Position numbers and translations under genes: made by a program
Origin: Bacillus sp. AFS015802
Lineage (GTDB): Bacteria > Bacillota > Bacilli > Bacillales > Bacillaceae_B
Direction: 5' to 3'
Length of the DNA: 64,000 nt
Assembly (NCBI RefSeq): GCF_002561455.1
Contig: NZ_NTUP01000020.1
Coordinates: 62,001 to 126,000 of the forward strand
Notes under the pieces: model-generated
Databases searched by the model: none
What the model was told of the DNA's origin: nothing
The model's input: only the letters and a program-made list of their open reading frames with translations
Shown here: in pieces, positions 1 to 8,226 of the stretch
Layout of the letters: each line of letters opens with the position of its first letter
How positions within the stretch are numbered: the stretch's first letter is position 1

Positions 1-552
1 GTAAATCGTTTCCGCATTCGGTGCTTCATTTTTCAATATATACATAGCCGATCGTACGGTCTGATTTTGCGAAATGGCCACGAACTCGGTGGTCATGATA
101 CTACCGGCTGTATATTCTTCATAATGCAGTAATTCTTTGATTTCTTTCGCCGATTCATCATCCATGATCGTCAAATAGCTGACAACCTGATCTTTATCGA
201 GTTCATTCAAGACATCCACAGCGTCATCGGCATACATATTGGAAAGCATTTCAGCGGCATATGTAGGGTTCATTTCGGCTAAAATATCCTGATAGTCCTC
301 TTCATCGATATCCAGGCTTTCAAACAGCTCTGCCATTTCTTCCGGAGAAAGATAATGGTACAGACGGCTTCGTAAATCTTCATCTATTTTAGAGAAAAAC
401 TTCGCTTGGTCATAAGAGTGTAATTGAACGAATTCTGAACGGAATAAATCCAGATCCTCTTCCTGAAGGGCTCTAATGAGAAGGTCTTCATCGTACATTT
501 CTTTTTCCTGTTTATCTCTGTCTTTTTCCTGATCTTGAGTTACCTCAGACAT
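1..552 (-). CDS. mgtE: Magnesium transporter MgtE, 5' part only (runs off the window)
   Basis: I translated the open frame reading leftwards from an ATG at 550-552 to the window edge (184 codons, no stop). It begins MSEVTQDQEKD and contains the acidic superhelical MgtE N-domain (alternating LSPEEMAELFESLD and ILAEMNPTYAAEMLSNM helices), then the start of the first CBS domain (YTAGSIMTTEF). MgtE is a homodimeric Mg2+ channel of the cytoplasmic membrane; its N and CBS domains sense cytosolic Mg2+ and close the pore. The membrane part lies outside the window. An AAGGAGGG ribosome site sits about 8 bases before the start. I saw no M-box riboswitch in the short leader. Family assignment is firm; the fate of the missing part cannot be judged. 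Confidence 0.9.
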   Translation of the reverse strand, partial: MSEVTQDQEKDRDKQEKEMYDEDLLIRALQEEDLDLFRSEFVQLHSYDQAKFFSKIDEDLRSRLYHYLSPEEMAELFESLDIDEEDYQDILAEMNPTYAAEMLSNMYADDAVDVLNELDKDQVVSYLTIMDDESAKEIKELLHYEEYTAGSIMTTEFVAISQNQTVRSAMYILKNEAPNAETIY

Positions 553-784
553 CAAGTACACCCTCCTTCTTATCGTAAATTGAATATAGTCGTAATAATA
601 CTAGCAAATCTCGAGGCGATTGTCTCTTATGAAATCATAACCATTCATGCATTCTTTTGCTTTATACTATACAAAAAACCTTTAATGAATATTTAACCGT
701 CCGATATGAAAGACTGAATCATTAATATGTCATAAAAATCGGGAAAAGAAAAGAAAAAAGGCACGTTGGGAAGGAAGTGCAGGG

Positions 785-1516
785 ATGAAAATCGATATAA
801 TCGGTGATGTTCATGGCTGTTATGAAGAATTGAGAAAGTTGACGATAAAGCTTGGGTATGATTGGAGTACCGGCCTCCCCGTTCATCCGGAAGAGAGGAA
901 ACTTGGATTCGTGGGGGACCTGACCGATCGGGGACATCACTCCCTGCAGACGATATCCATGGTCCACTCTCTCTTTCAAAACAATTCTGTTTATTATGTG
1001 CCCGGGAATCATTGCAATAAGCTTTACCGCTATTTCTTAGGGAACAATGTAAAAATCCTTCACGGTCTGGAAACAACCGTCGCAGAACTCAGTGCCCTCA
1101 CAGAAAAGGAAAGAAACAGATATCGGGATATGTTCATTGAACTGTATGAACAATCCCCCCTGTACCAGGTATTGGATGAGGGCAGGCTCATCCTCGCACA
1201 CGCAGGCATAAAGGAGGAATTAATCGGAAAAAAGACGAACCGGGTGAAAACCTTCGTCCTGTACGGGGACATTACAGGGGAAAAGAATGAAGACGGAACA
1301 CCCGTCAGAAAAGATTGGGCCCGTGAATATAAAGGAGACGCCTGGATTGTGTACGGTCACACACCTGTGAAAGAAGCACGCTTCGTCAATAGAACCGCCA
1401 ACATCGATACGGGGGCTGTGTTCGGCGGAAAGCTTTCTGCGCTGAAATATCCTGAAATGGAGGTCATCAGTGTACCATCGAGTATGCCTTTTGTGGAAGA
1501 GAAATTCCGTGGATAA
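785..1516 (+). CDS. prpE: Bis(5'-nucleosyl)-tetraphosphatase PrpE
   Basis: 243 aa member of the PPP metallophosphatase family. The metal- and phosphate-binding signatures are visible in order: GDVHGC (residues 7-12), GDLTDRG (44-50), GNHCNK (74-79), then HAG near 139 and GHTPV near 191. B. subtilis PrpE hydrolyses Ap4A and related dinucleotides and has been linked to spore germination. It faces away from mgtE, so the two share a divergent promoter region, and a strong bidirectional hairpin follows the stop. The start is the ATG preceded by GGAAGG. Confidence 0.9.
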   Translation: MKIDIIGDVHGCYEELRKLTIKLGYDWSTGLPVHPEERKLGFVGDLTDRGHHSLQTISMVHSLFQNNSVYYVPGNHCNKLYRYFLGNNVKILHGLETTVAELSALTEKERNRYRDMFIELYEQSPLYQVLDEGRLILAHAGIKEELIGKKTNRVKTFVLYGDITGEKNEDGTPVRKDWAREYKGDAWIVYGHTPVKEARFVNRTANIDTGAVFGGKLSALKYPEMEVISVPSSMPFVEEKFRG

Positions 1517-1535
1517 TCGTTCTTGATCAATCATA

Positions 1536-1575
1536 AAAAAAGAGACCCTGATCAAATTGATCAGGGTCTCTTACT
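1536..1575. terminator. Bidirectional terminator, prpE / yjbO
   Basis: Perfect inverted repeat AGAGACCCTGATCA at 1541-1554 pairs with its complement ending at 1570. An A-run precedes it and T-rich sequence follows on the other strand. It overlaps the stop codon of the converging pseudouridine synthase gene. Confidence 0.85.
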
Positions 1576-2479
1576 GCCTGTCAAGCAGCATCTTCATATC
1601 ACACGGCATTCCGGCCTCTAACTCCAACCATTCCTTTGTAATAGGATGGAAGAAGTGCAGCTTTTTGCAGTGCAGGGCCTGCCTCCCGATGAGCTCTATA
1701 CTGCCTCCATATAAATCATCTCCGGCGAGAGGATGCCCGATGAACGACAGATGAACCCGGATCTGATGGGTTCTGCCTGTTGCAAGCTTCAACTCCACGT
1801 GGGAAAATTCCGAAAACTGCTTCTTCACTCTGTAATGGGTCAAGGCATATTGTCCGTCTTCTCTCACTTCTCTTTCGATGATGCTGTCGGACTTTCGGCC
1901 AATCGGCTCTTCGATCATACCAAACTCATTCATCACACCCTCTGCGAAGGCTTCATACGTCCGCTTGATTTCCCTTCCCTTCTGCTGAAGGCTGAATAGA
2001 TGATGGACATGCCGGTGTTTCGCCACAAGGACCAAACCGGATGTGTCTTTATCCAATCGGGTAACGATATGAACCGTTGACGAAATGCCCTTTTGAGTGA
2101 AATACCCGAGAATGGCATTTGCGAGGCTTCCTGTCGGCTCTTCTTTCGTGGGGATCGTTTTCATTCCCCACGGCTTATCAACGACAAGGACGTCGGCATC
2201 TTCATATACGACTGAAAGAGGGGTTTCTTCCGCGATTAACGTTTCACTCGGTTTTTCTTCAGGGAATCTCACCTGTAGCACGTCCCCTTCAGAGAGGGGA
2301 TAACGGACATTTTCTTCGTTTCCATTGATCGTGATGCTTCCTCCGTCAAATTTGACAGCCGTCAGTGTCCGCTTTGACAATTTTTGATCGATCAAAAACT
2401 CCCTCATCAGCTTCCCTTCATAGCTTGACGGAATGGTCCATGTAAGAGTATAGCCTTTCACCTGCAAAACCTTACTCAT
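1571..2479 (-). CDS. yjbO: RluA-family 23S rRNA pseudouridine synthase (YjbO-like)
   Basis: 302 aa. An N-terminal S4-like RNA-binding region (about residues 24-70) is followed by the RluA/RluD catalytic domain with the signature RLDKDTSGL (141-149), where D143 is the expected catalytic aspartate. A later [10 protein letters not shown] motif is also typical. The family isomerises uridines in rRNA; the exact target cannot be read from sequence. Its ATG overlaps the end of nadK by 8 bases, so the two are translationally coupled in the yjbL–yjbM–nadK–yjbO operon, as in B. subtilis. Confidence 0.9.
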   Translation of the reverse strand: MSKVLQVKGYTLTWTIPSSYEGKLMREFLIDQKLSKRTLTAVKFDGGSITINGNEENVRYPLSEGDVLQVRFPEEKPSETLIAEETPLSVVYEDADVLVVDKPWGMKTIPTKEEPTGSLANAILGYFTQKGISSTVHIVTRLDKDTSGLVLVAKHRHVHHLFSLQQKGREIKRTYEAFAEGVMNEFGMIEEPIGRKSDSIIEREVREDGQYALTHYRVKKQFSEFSHVELKLATGRTHQIRVHLSFIGHPLAGDDLYGGSIELIGRQALHCKKLHFFHPITKEWLELEAGMPCDMKMLLDRQ

Positions 2480-3269
2480 CCGCTACAAACGAATCATGCA
2501 CCCGTTTCCAGAACGGGAAAGGGCGGAAGCGGGCAAAGCGGATCTTTTCATCCGCGACACGATATTGAATGCTTTTCACATCTTTGTGAAGGAGTGAAAG
2601 ATGATCGATCGTCACCAGAAAATCCGGGCCATTTACAGGCTTCAGCATGCATGTATGATGCGCTGGTAATATCAGAGGTGAACCGATGGTACGGAACACC
2701 CTATTATTGATGGAAGCCATTTCAGCGAATTGGATGGCGGGTAAAGACGGATGAATGATCGCCCCTCCCAGTGCCTTATTATAGGCGGTACTGCCGGATG
2801 GAGTGGATAGGCAGAGTCCATCTCCCCTGAACCGTTCAAAATGTTGACCCCTGATTTCCACGTCCATGACAAGGGTACCCTCCACGCTCTTAACCGTTGA
2901 TTCATTTAAAGCGAGATATCGGGTTTCCTTTCCTCCATGCTGATAACGGATGATCGTTTCCAATAGAGGATACTCAATGATCTGATAAGGCGTCTTCGCA
3001 ATGGCAATGACAAGTTTCTCGATCTCTTCAGGCACCCAGTCGGCATAAAAGCCGAGGTGACCCGTATGTACGCCGACAAAAGCCGTCTTATCAAGCCTTG
3101 ACCTATAGCGATGAAAGGCATAAAGAAGCGTTCCATCCCCTCCTACGGAAATGACGATATCCGGTTGATCTTCATCATAGGTCAGGTTGAAATCCTGCAG
3201 ATAGGTCCTCATTTTGTGCATTAATGTATTGGACTTTGAATCACCTTTTGATGTAATCGCGAATTTCAT
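2472..3269 (-). CDS. nadK: NAD kinase
   Basis: 265 aa, normal length for the short Gram-positive NadK (PpnK/NadF). The GGDG motif at residues 43-46 ([12 protein letters not shown]) binds the phosphate donor, the NEST segment is the conserved NE/D site, and [12 protein letters not shown] is the second family signature. It phosphorylates NAD to NADP in the cytosol and is essential in most bacteria. The start ATG has a GGGGG-rich ribosome site. It lies between the alarmone synthetase yjbM and yjbO in one minus-strand operon. Confidence 0.95.
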   Translation of the reverse strand: MKFAITSKGDSKSNTLMHKMRTYLQDFNLTYDEDQPDIVISVGGDGTLLYAFHRYRSRLDKTAFVGVHTGHLGFYADWVPEEIEKLVIAIAKTPYQIIEYPLLETIIRYQHGGKETRYLALNESTVKSVEGTLVMDVEIRGQHFERFRGDGLCLSTPSGSTAYNKALGGAIIHPSLPAIQFAEMASINNRVFRTIGSPLILPAHHTCMLKPVNGPDFLVTIDHLSLLHKDVKSIQYRVADEKIRFARFRPFPFWKRVHDSFVADE

Positions 3270-3287
3270 TCGTTTACCCCCTTCAAA

Positions 3288-3938
3288 TCACTGTTGTTTT
3301 GGGTCGGAGCCCCGCTGATCCTTTTCCTTTTTATTTGTGAAAATGACCTGGGCTTCCTGTATTTCTTCCCTGATCAAACTCATTTCTTCATCGAGCCTGA
3401 ATGCTGCCTCTGCAGCACTTTGGAGGCGATGACGAATCTGTTCAGGAATTTGTCCACTGTACTTATAATTCAACGAATGCTCGATCGTAGCCCAAAAATT
3501 CATCGAAAGCGTACGGATCTGAATTTCGACCAGGATATTCTTTTCACCGTGAATCGTTTGTACCGGATAGTCGATGACCACGTGGTAGGAGCGGTATCCG
3601 CTTTGTTTCTTATGGGTCACATAATCTCTCTCTTCAATAATCGTAAAATCCCTGCGACTGCGAAGCTTTTCTACCACCACATGGATGTCTTCCACAAATT
3701 GACACATCATCCTGAGTCCGGCAATGTCCTGCAACTCTGTCCCGATATTTGATAGCTTGATCCCTTTTTTATTCGCTTTGTCCAGGATACTCGCGATAGG
3801 CTTCACTCTGCCCGTCACGAATTCAATGGGAGAATGGGTATTATGGAGTTCATATTCTCCCCTCATCCCCTTAAGCTTAATCTTTAATTCATCGACCGCC
3901 TGCTTGTAGGGAGCTAAAAATTGTTCCCAGTGATTCAT
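3288..3938 (-). CDS. yjbM: Small alarmone synthetase (GTP pyrophosphokinase YjbM/SasB/RelQ)
   Basis: 216 aa from the ATG at 3938, which has GAGGTGAGGGG directly upstream. A longer reading from 3977 would overlap yjbL and has no ribosome site. Only the RelA/SpoT synthetase domain is present: RVKPIASILDKA, IAGLRMMC, SGYRSYH and the EIQIRT stretch; no HD hydrolase, TGS or ACT domain. It transfers pyrophosphate from ATP to GTP/GDP to give (p)ppGpp, and the B. subtilis and Enterococcus homologues form allosteric tetramers. It lies 18 bases upstream of nadK in the same operon. Confidence 0.92.
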   Translation of the reverse strand: MNHWEQFLAPYKQAVDELKIKLKGMRGEYELHNTHSPIEFVTGRVKPIASILDKANKKGIKLSNIGTELQDIAGLRMMCQFVEDIHVVVEKLRSRRDFTIIEERDYVTHKKQSGYRSYHVVIDYPVQTIHGEKNILVEIQIRTLSMNFWATIEHSLNYKYSGQIPEQIRHRLQSAAEAAFRLDEEMSLIREEIQEAQVIFTNKKEKDQRGSDPKQQ

Positions 3939-3957
3939 TCCCCTCACCTCTACACGC

Positions 3958-4332
3958 CTACTTTTCAAGAAATACACTCTCTACCTTTTTAACCATTTCG
4001 TCACCGTAGTTCCCGTTTCCTTCTATATTATCAACGAGATAGTCGAGTTCCTCAGTGAACTGATTCAATTCAAGGGTATAGTCTTCACTTTTAGCCACGA
4101 CCGCCGCCTTCTCGTCGAGGGCTTTTTTCAACTCAGGCCAGATGGATTCTTCCAGGTATAAGTATACATATTCCTCTTCATTTTCAGCCAGGTATACGAA
4201 AGCATAGCGATCGGAATCTGCAATGATCTGTCCGGCCGCTGTCGTGTCTTGTAAGAGTTCCGTCTGGTCCGTATGTAAGTATAATGTACCGTTTTCGTAT
4301 GTTGTGTGTTGAAATTGAACAATTTTCCTCAT
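3958..4332 (-). CDS. yjbL: UPF0738 family protein (YjbL-like)
   Basis: 124 aa acidic soluble protein of unknown function, beginning MRKIVQFQHTTYENG. It resembles B. subtilis YjbL through AAGQIIADSDRYAFVYL and the C-terminal EELDYLVDNIEGNGNYG. The open frame extends to 4359, but GGAAGG at 4345-4350 suits the ATG at 4332 (spacing 12) better than the ATG at 4344 (spacing 0). It is the first gene of the yjbL–yjbM–nadK–yjbO operon, so an accessory role near alarmone or NADP metabolism is possible, but that is only contextual. Confidence 0.8.
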   Translation of the reverse strand: MRKIVQFQHTTYENGTLYLHTDQTELLQDTTAAGQIIADSDRYAFVYLAENEEEYVYLYLEESIWPELKKALDEKAAVVAKSEDYTLELNQFTEELDYLVDNIEGNGNYGDEMVKKVESVFLEK

Positions 4333-4884
4333 GCGTTTCTTCATCCTTCCATTAAACAATCAGTATCATTTTAACATAACACAACCATTTCATCTAAATA
4401 TTGAAGTCCTCTTATATTGGGGCTCACTTAATTTATTTTCTGGATAAGTAGTAGTGTGAAAACATAGACCGTTCCTTTCCGCTCCAGGCACTTGCTTTCC
4501 GCGGGGAGGAAGTCGAGCCTCCTCGGGCATAGCCCTGTGGGGTCTCGACCTTTCCTCTATATCCCGCAGGAGTCAAGTGCCTTCCGCTACAATCCACTCT
4601 TAGCTTCTATTCTATACATTCTGCTTAAACAATTTTTCAAAGTTTTAGTACAGGCTTAATTCAATCAGTAGTTTTTTTAATCTTTAATTTCATTTAATAC
4701 TATTAAGGTGAGCTGAGAAATGTATTAAATAATGTTTACCTTTTAGCTCTGTCAGAAAACCTCACCCTCCATACACACACTAATTGACAGAGCCAATGTA
4801 GACCTTATATCAAAAAAGGATATTTTGCTAAAAGAGTCTATTAAAGAGATAATAGAGACAGTATGCAAGGAAAGGATGCTTGTG
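4333..4884. other. Gene-free region between yjbL and yjbK
   Basis: This 552-base gap holds the divergent promoters of the yjbL operon and yjbK and one palindromic repeat (listed separately). The rest is A+T-rich and I find no ORF with a ribosome site. A frame open from 4825 is only an upstream extension of yjbK. Confidence 0.6.
4472..4600. repeat. Imperfect palindromic dispersed repeat, Bacillaceae type
   Basis: About 130 bases more G+C-rich than their surroundings. The left arm AGGCACTTGCTTTCCGCGGG (4486-4505) is answered inverted by CCCGCAGGAGTCAAGTGCCT (4563-4582), with further inner pairing of GTCGAG/CTCGAC around a CCTCCTCGGGC…CCTGTGGGG centre. No ORF is present. Elements with the phrases 'CCGCTCCAGGCACTTGCTTTCCGCGGG' and 'GCAGGAGTCAAGTGCCTTCCGCT' are, as I recall, scattered in intergenic regions of Bacillus relatives; I could not search for copies. 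Confidence 0.7.
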
Positions 4885-5472
4885 ATGACACAGGAAATTG
4901 AGATAGAATTTAAGAATCTTGTAACAGAAGATGAATTTATCCGCTTAACCTCCCATTTTCATATAAAAGAGGTAGATTTCATTTCTCAGGATAATCACTA
5001 TTTCGATACGTCTGATTATCGATTAAAAGAAAAACAATCCGCCCTGAGGATACGGGAGAAAAACGGTGGGTATACATTAACGTTAAAGACCCCTTTAAAC
5101 GAAGACCTCCTGGAGACGAACCAAACCTTATCCAAACAGGAAGCCCATTCCCTACTACACGAAGGTACATTTCCTCAAGGAGAAGTAAGTGATGCACTGG
5201 AGTCCCTTTCCATCCCACGCGCATCCCTTCAACACTTTGGAACGCTCTCTACCAGCAGGGCTGAAATCGATTATAGGGACGGACTACTGGTCTTCGACAA
5301 AAGCTCTTATTTACAAAAGGAAGACTACGAGCTCGAATATGAAGTGAAAGAACGGACATCTGGTGAAGCGATTTTCCTGGAATTACTGAAGGAACACCAC
5401 ATCCCACTCCGTAAAACGGAAAATAAAATCAAACGTTTTTACTTAGAGAAATTAAAACAGGATGAATCGTGA
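4885..5472 (+). CDS. yjbK: CYTH domain protein (YjbK-like)
   Basis: 195 aa from the ATG at 4885, preceded by AAGGAAAGG. The family signature ExExK is at the extreme N-terminus (MTQEIEIEFK, residues 6-10), followed by the alternating charged strands of a triphosphate tunnel metalloenzyme (LRIREKNGGYTLTLKTP). CYTH proteins bind triphosphorylated substrates and divalent metals; the bacillar members' substrate is unproven (inorganic triphosphate or thiamine triphosphate are family precedents). It stands 44 bases upstream of the lytic transglycosylase gene and is probably co-transcribed with it. Confidence 0.85.
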   Translation: MTQEIEIEFKNLVTEDEFIRLTSHFHIKEVDFISQDNHYFDTSDYRLKEKQSALRIREKNGGYTLTLKTPLNEDLLETNQTLSKQEAHSLLHEGTFPQGEVSDALESLSIPRASLQHFGTLSTSRAEIDYRDGLLVFDKSSYLQKEDYELEYEVKERTSGEAIFLELLKEHHIPLRKTENKIKRFYLEKLKQDES

Positions 5473-5516
5473 CCGATATACTATAGGAATAACTGTAAAA
5501 AAGAGGAGTCATACAC

Positions 5517-6158
5517 ATGAATGTTCAGCAGCTGAAAACGATGATGGAGCTTCAGGCCCTGAACAGCCTGGGTTCAGTATCGTCCATGCAAAATACTACT
5601 CGTCAATCCAATGACTTGTTTCAACAGCTTCTCAATCAAGCTCTTCACACAAGCCAATATAACGGAGATATGAATCAAACCCTGGGGGCCGTCAATGAAG
5701 CATGGAGATCGAACCCTTCTTTACCGGTGACCGCAGGCATCCCGCAGATTTCCAGTATAAACAAGCCGCATTGGAATGCGCCTCAGGAAATCGACGAGAT
5801 CATCTCCCGTGCAGCGGATCATTATGGCCTGCCTAAAAAGCTGATTCAATCTGTCATTAAACAGGAATCCAATTTCAACCCGGACGCCGTCAGTCCTGCA
5901 GGTGCAACAGGGTTGATGCAGCTCATGCCGAGTACAGCAAGGGGGCTTGGTGTGAACAACATCTTTGACCCGGAAGAAAATGTATTCGCCGGCACAAAAT
6001 ACTTAAAGCAAATGCTCGATAAATACAATGGGGATATCCACCTTGCACTGGCAGCCTACAATGCAGGTCCTGGAAATGTCGATAAATATAACGGCATCCC
6101 ACCGTTCAAGGAAACCACCTCATATGTAAAAAAAGTGACGGATCGCTATTTCGCCTGA
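5517..6158 (+). CDS. Lytic transglycosylase, SLT domain (YjbJ-like)
   Basis: 213 aa. The first 90 residues are low-complexity and Gln/Asn-rich with no clear signal peptide. They are followed by a goose-lysozyme/SLT fold: KQESNFNP with catalytic E117, GLMQLMP (132-138) and AAYNAGPG (179-186). Such enzymes cleave the MurNAc–GlcNAc bond of peptidoglycan to give anhydro-MurNAc. It corresponds by position to B. subtilis yjbJ (cwlQ), described as having both muramidase and transglycosylase activity. GAGGAG precedes the ATG, and a terminator follows. Confidence 0.88.
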   Translation: MNVQQLKTMMELQALNSLGSVSSMQNTTRQSNDLFQQLLNQALHTSQYNGDMNQTLGAVNEAWRSNPSLPVTAGIPQISSINKPHWNAPQEIDEIISRAADHYGLPKKLIQSVIKQESNFNPDAVSPAGATGLMQLMPSTARGLGVNNIFDPEENVFAGTKYLKQMLDKYNGDIHLALAAYNAGPGNVDKYNGIPPFKETTSYVKKVTDRYFA

Positions 6159-6179
6159 CGATCCTCTTCTCTATTAAGG

Positions 6180-6209
6180 CCGGCCGCCCAATTCAGGGCG
6201 GTCTTTTTT
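6180..6209 (+). terminator. Terminator after lytic transglycosylase
   Basis: CCGCCC at 6184-6189 pairs with GGGCGG at 6196-6201, followed by TCTTTTTT. Confidence 0.85.
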
Positions 6210-6351
6210 ATTTGGATCCTTGTGAAATGGTCCGATAGACCCCCACCTGTTCCACGGCTCTCAAATCCTTCTTTTCCATGAAATTCAGGATAGAGAAAAC
6301 AAAGAAGGCAACACTAATTCAGGAATACGCAGGCATTGTAAGGCGATTTGT

Positions 6352-6380
6352 TTGAGATATGGATGAATGCTTGCTAGAAT
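6352..6380 (+). promoter_or_regulatory. σA-type promoter of yjbI–spxH
   Basis: TTGAGA (6352-6357), 17-base spacer, TAGAAT (6375-6380), ending 34 bases before the start codon of the truncated haemoglobin. Confidence 0.65.
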
Positions 6381-6414
6381 GAACATACAATCTAAGTAAA
6401 AAGGAGTCATTCTT

Positions 6415-6816
6415 ATGGTCGAGAAACCACAATTGCCTTATGATCTTATCGGCGAAAAGAAACTCTCCATGCTCGTTGACGCTTTCTATAATAGAGTATC
6501 AAATCATCCCGGATTGGCACCGATATTTCCGGATGATTTAACCGAGACGGCTCGGAAACAAAAACAATTTCTAACGCAATATTTAGGCGGTCCAGCCCTT
6601 TACACAGAGGAGCATGGACACCCTATGCTGCGTGCAAGGCATCTGCCCTTTCCGATCACGGAGGACCGGGCCAAGGCCTGGTTAAGCTGTATGCATGAGG
6701 CAATGGATGAAGTCAATCTAGAGGGTCCAGTAAGAGATGACTTTTTTCACAGACTCGCATTAACCGCCCATCATATGGTGAATACAGAAACACCTAAGGG
6801 TCATACCATTGACTAG
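6415..6816 (+). CDS. yjbI: Group II truncated haemoglobin (YjbI-like)
   Basis: 133 aa 2-over-2 globin. PF…FYNRVSNHPGLAPIFPDD and QYLGGPALY are typical of the TrHbO class, and H76 in RARHLPFP is the expected proximal haem ligand. In B. subtilis the group II globin YjbI is encoded just before yjbH, as here. Its role (peroxide or oxygen chemistry) is not settled. The stop codon lies inside the first codons of spxH (8-base overlap), so translation of the two is coupled. AAGGAG lies 8 bases before the ATG. Confidence 0.92.
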   Translation: MVEKPQLPYDLIGEKKLSMLVDAFYNRVSNHPGLAPIFPDDLTETARKQKQFLTQYLGGPALYTEEHGHPMLRARHLPFPITEDRAKAWLSCMHEAMDEVNLEGPVRDDFFHRLALTAHHMVNTETPKGHTID

Positions 6817-7675
6817 AACGAATAGCTGGCATCACCTTAAAGGGTGTGGACGTGACAAGAAACCTCTGGAAATATATATGTTTGTTGACCCTCTCTGCCC
6901 GGAATGCTGGGCGCTTGAACCAGTCTTAAAGAAATTGCACATTGAATACGGACAATACTTCCGGATCCGCTATATTCTAAGCGGCCAGCTCTCCTCCCTG
7001 AACCTTGCGACGAAACGCAAACAGGAAGATCTGGCTCAGCAATGGGATAAAACAGCGAGCCGCTCCGGAATGTCGTGCGATGGAAGCTTATGGATCGAGA
7101 ACCCGATTGATTCTCCCTATCTCGCTTCATTCGCCATCAAAGCAGCAGAGCTGCAAGGAAAGCATTCGGGAATCCGCTTTTTACGGTTCTTACAGGAACG
7201 ATTATTCCTTGAGAAACAGGACATCTCGGACATTGAGGTCCTGAAGGAATGCGCTCGGGCTGCCAAGCTTGATATCAATGAATTCATGAACGATATTAAC
7301 TCATCTTCTGCATCCAAAGCGTTCCAATGTGATGTCAAGATCACGTCGGAAATGGAAGTGGAAGAAATTCCAACGCTCGTCTTCTTCAATGAGAATATTG
7401 AAGATGAAGGCCTGAAGATTACAGGATTGTATTCCTATGAGGTGTATGTTCATATTATTGAAGAAATGCTTGCGGCAAAGCCTGAAAAGCAGCCATTGCC
7501 TCCTCTGGAAGTATTCATGAAGTATTATCGCGTGGTCGCATCGAAGGAGATAGCCGTTGTGTACGATCTATCAATAGAAGAAGTAGAAAAGCAGATGAAG
7601 AAATGGACACTTCAGCAAAAAGTAAAAAAGCTCCCTGCCAAACACGGAACCTTTTGGAAATATATCAGTCAATAA
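6809..7675 (+). CDS. spxH: ClpXP adaptor SpxH (YjbH), promotes Spx degradation
   Basis: 288 aa from a TTG start (AAGGG eight bases before), overlapping yjbI. It is a DsbA/FrnE-like thioredoxin-fold protein: CPEC at residues 30-33 in MFVDPLCPECW, and the C-terminal half (FMKYYRVVASKEIAVVYDLS) is nearly identical in tone to B. subtilis YjbH. That protein binds the C-terminal part of Spx and presents it to ClpXP; disulfide and proteotoxic stress inactivate it and Spx accumulates. Its client spx lies 6.4 kb away on the other strand. A clean terminator follows. Confidence 0.95.
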   Translation: MTRTNSWHHLKGCGRDKKPLEIYMFVDPLCPECWALEPVLKKLHIEYGQYFRIRYILSGQLSSLNLATKRKQEDLAQQWDKTASRSGMSCDGSLWIENPIDSPYLASFAIKAAELQGKHSGIRFLRFLQERLFLEKQDISDIEVLKECARAAKLDINEFMNDINSSSASKAFQCDVKITSEMEVEEIPTLVFFNENIEDEGLKITGLYSYEVYVHIIEEMLAAKPEKQPLPPLEVFMKYYRVVASKEIAVVYDLSIEEVEKQMKKWTLQQKVKKLPAKHGTFWKYISQ

Positions 7676-7712
7676 GTATTTCAATATAATTAAAACCTCA
7701 TAAAACAAGAAA

Positions 7713-7742
7713 AGCCGATGTTGTTTCCAACATCGGTTTTTC
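7713..7742 (+). terminator. Terminator after spxH
   Basis: CCGATGTTG (7715-7723), loop TTTC, CAACATCGG (7728-7736), then TTTTT. Confidence 0.9.
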
Positions 7743-7954
7743 AATACGAACAAAGGGGATGGGAGAAATTTTTCACGGTCAAACAAAGGGGTATATGTTT
7801 GCTTGTGATCAACTTCACACTGATAATATACCATGGGTCCACTTGTATTGGCAAGTTGTTTGTATGGTATTTCACAATATTGTCAAAATCGAAACATGTT
7901 ATCTCCACCCTCATCATATACATAGGAATAAGACAACTTACGGAGGGAATAGCT

Positions 7955-8143
7955 ATGCTCGTGAAAATGAAATATGGAATCCTCCTCCTTTTGATCCTGA
8001 TCAGCTTCTTCATCAATATCCTCGGCCTCATGCACCTGGTTCCGGTCTATATCACATCCCCCATCCTCTTTCTCTCGCTCCTCCTCTTCTTCCACTCACT
8101 CGGAAACCGAAATCGTTTTAGAGGATTCAAATCGATGAAATGA
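7955..8143 (+). CDS. Small membrane protein, two transmembrane helices
   Basis: 62 aa, ATG with GGAGGG (7942-7947) eight bases upstream; longer frames through this region have no ribosome site. Sequence begins MLVKMKYGILLLLILISF, with two hydrophobic helices (about residues 7-24 and 31-48) and a basic tail RNRFRGFKSMK. I do not recognise a family. B. subtilis carries a similarly small gene (yizD) between yjbH and pepF, so it may be a positional counterpart. Confidence 0.7.
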   Translation: MLVKMKYGILLLLILISFFINILGLMHLVPVYITSPILFLSLLLFFHSLGNRNRFRGFKSMK

Positions 8144-8177
8144 GGGACGGACCTTAACGATCAACATGCCATAAATA

Positions 8178-8217
8178 TAAAACACCCCGCCTGAAGTATT
8201 CAGGCGGGGTGTTTCTT
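8178..8217. terminator. Bidirectional terminator before pepF end
   Basis: AAACACCCCGCCTGAA (8180-8195), loop GTA, then the exact complement ending at 8214. A/T tracts flank both sides, so it serves the small membrane protein and pepF. Confidence 0.9.
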
Positions 8218-8226
8218 TGAATCCAT

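Noticed and set aside
553..784. M-box magnesium riboswitch before mgtE
   Set aside because: The leader is short and lacks the conserved M-box stems and G-rich core; nothing beyond promoter-like A+T sequence is seen.
7718..7954. Longer plus-strand frames upstream of the 62-aa membrane protein
   Set aside because: They begin inside the spxH terminator and have no ribosome site; GGAGGG supports the start at 7955.
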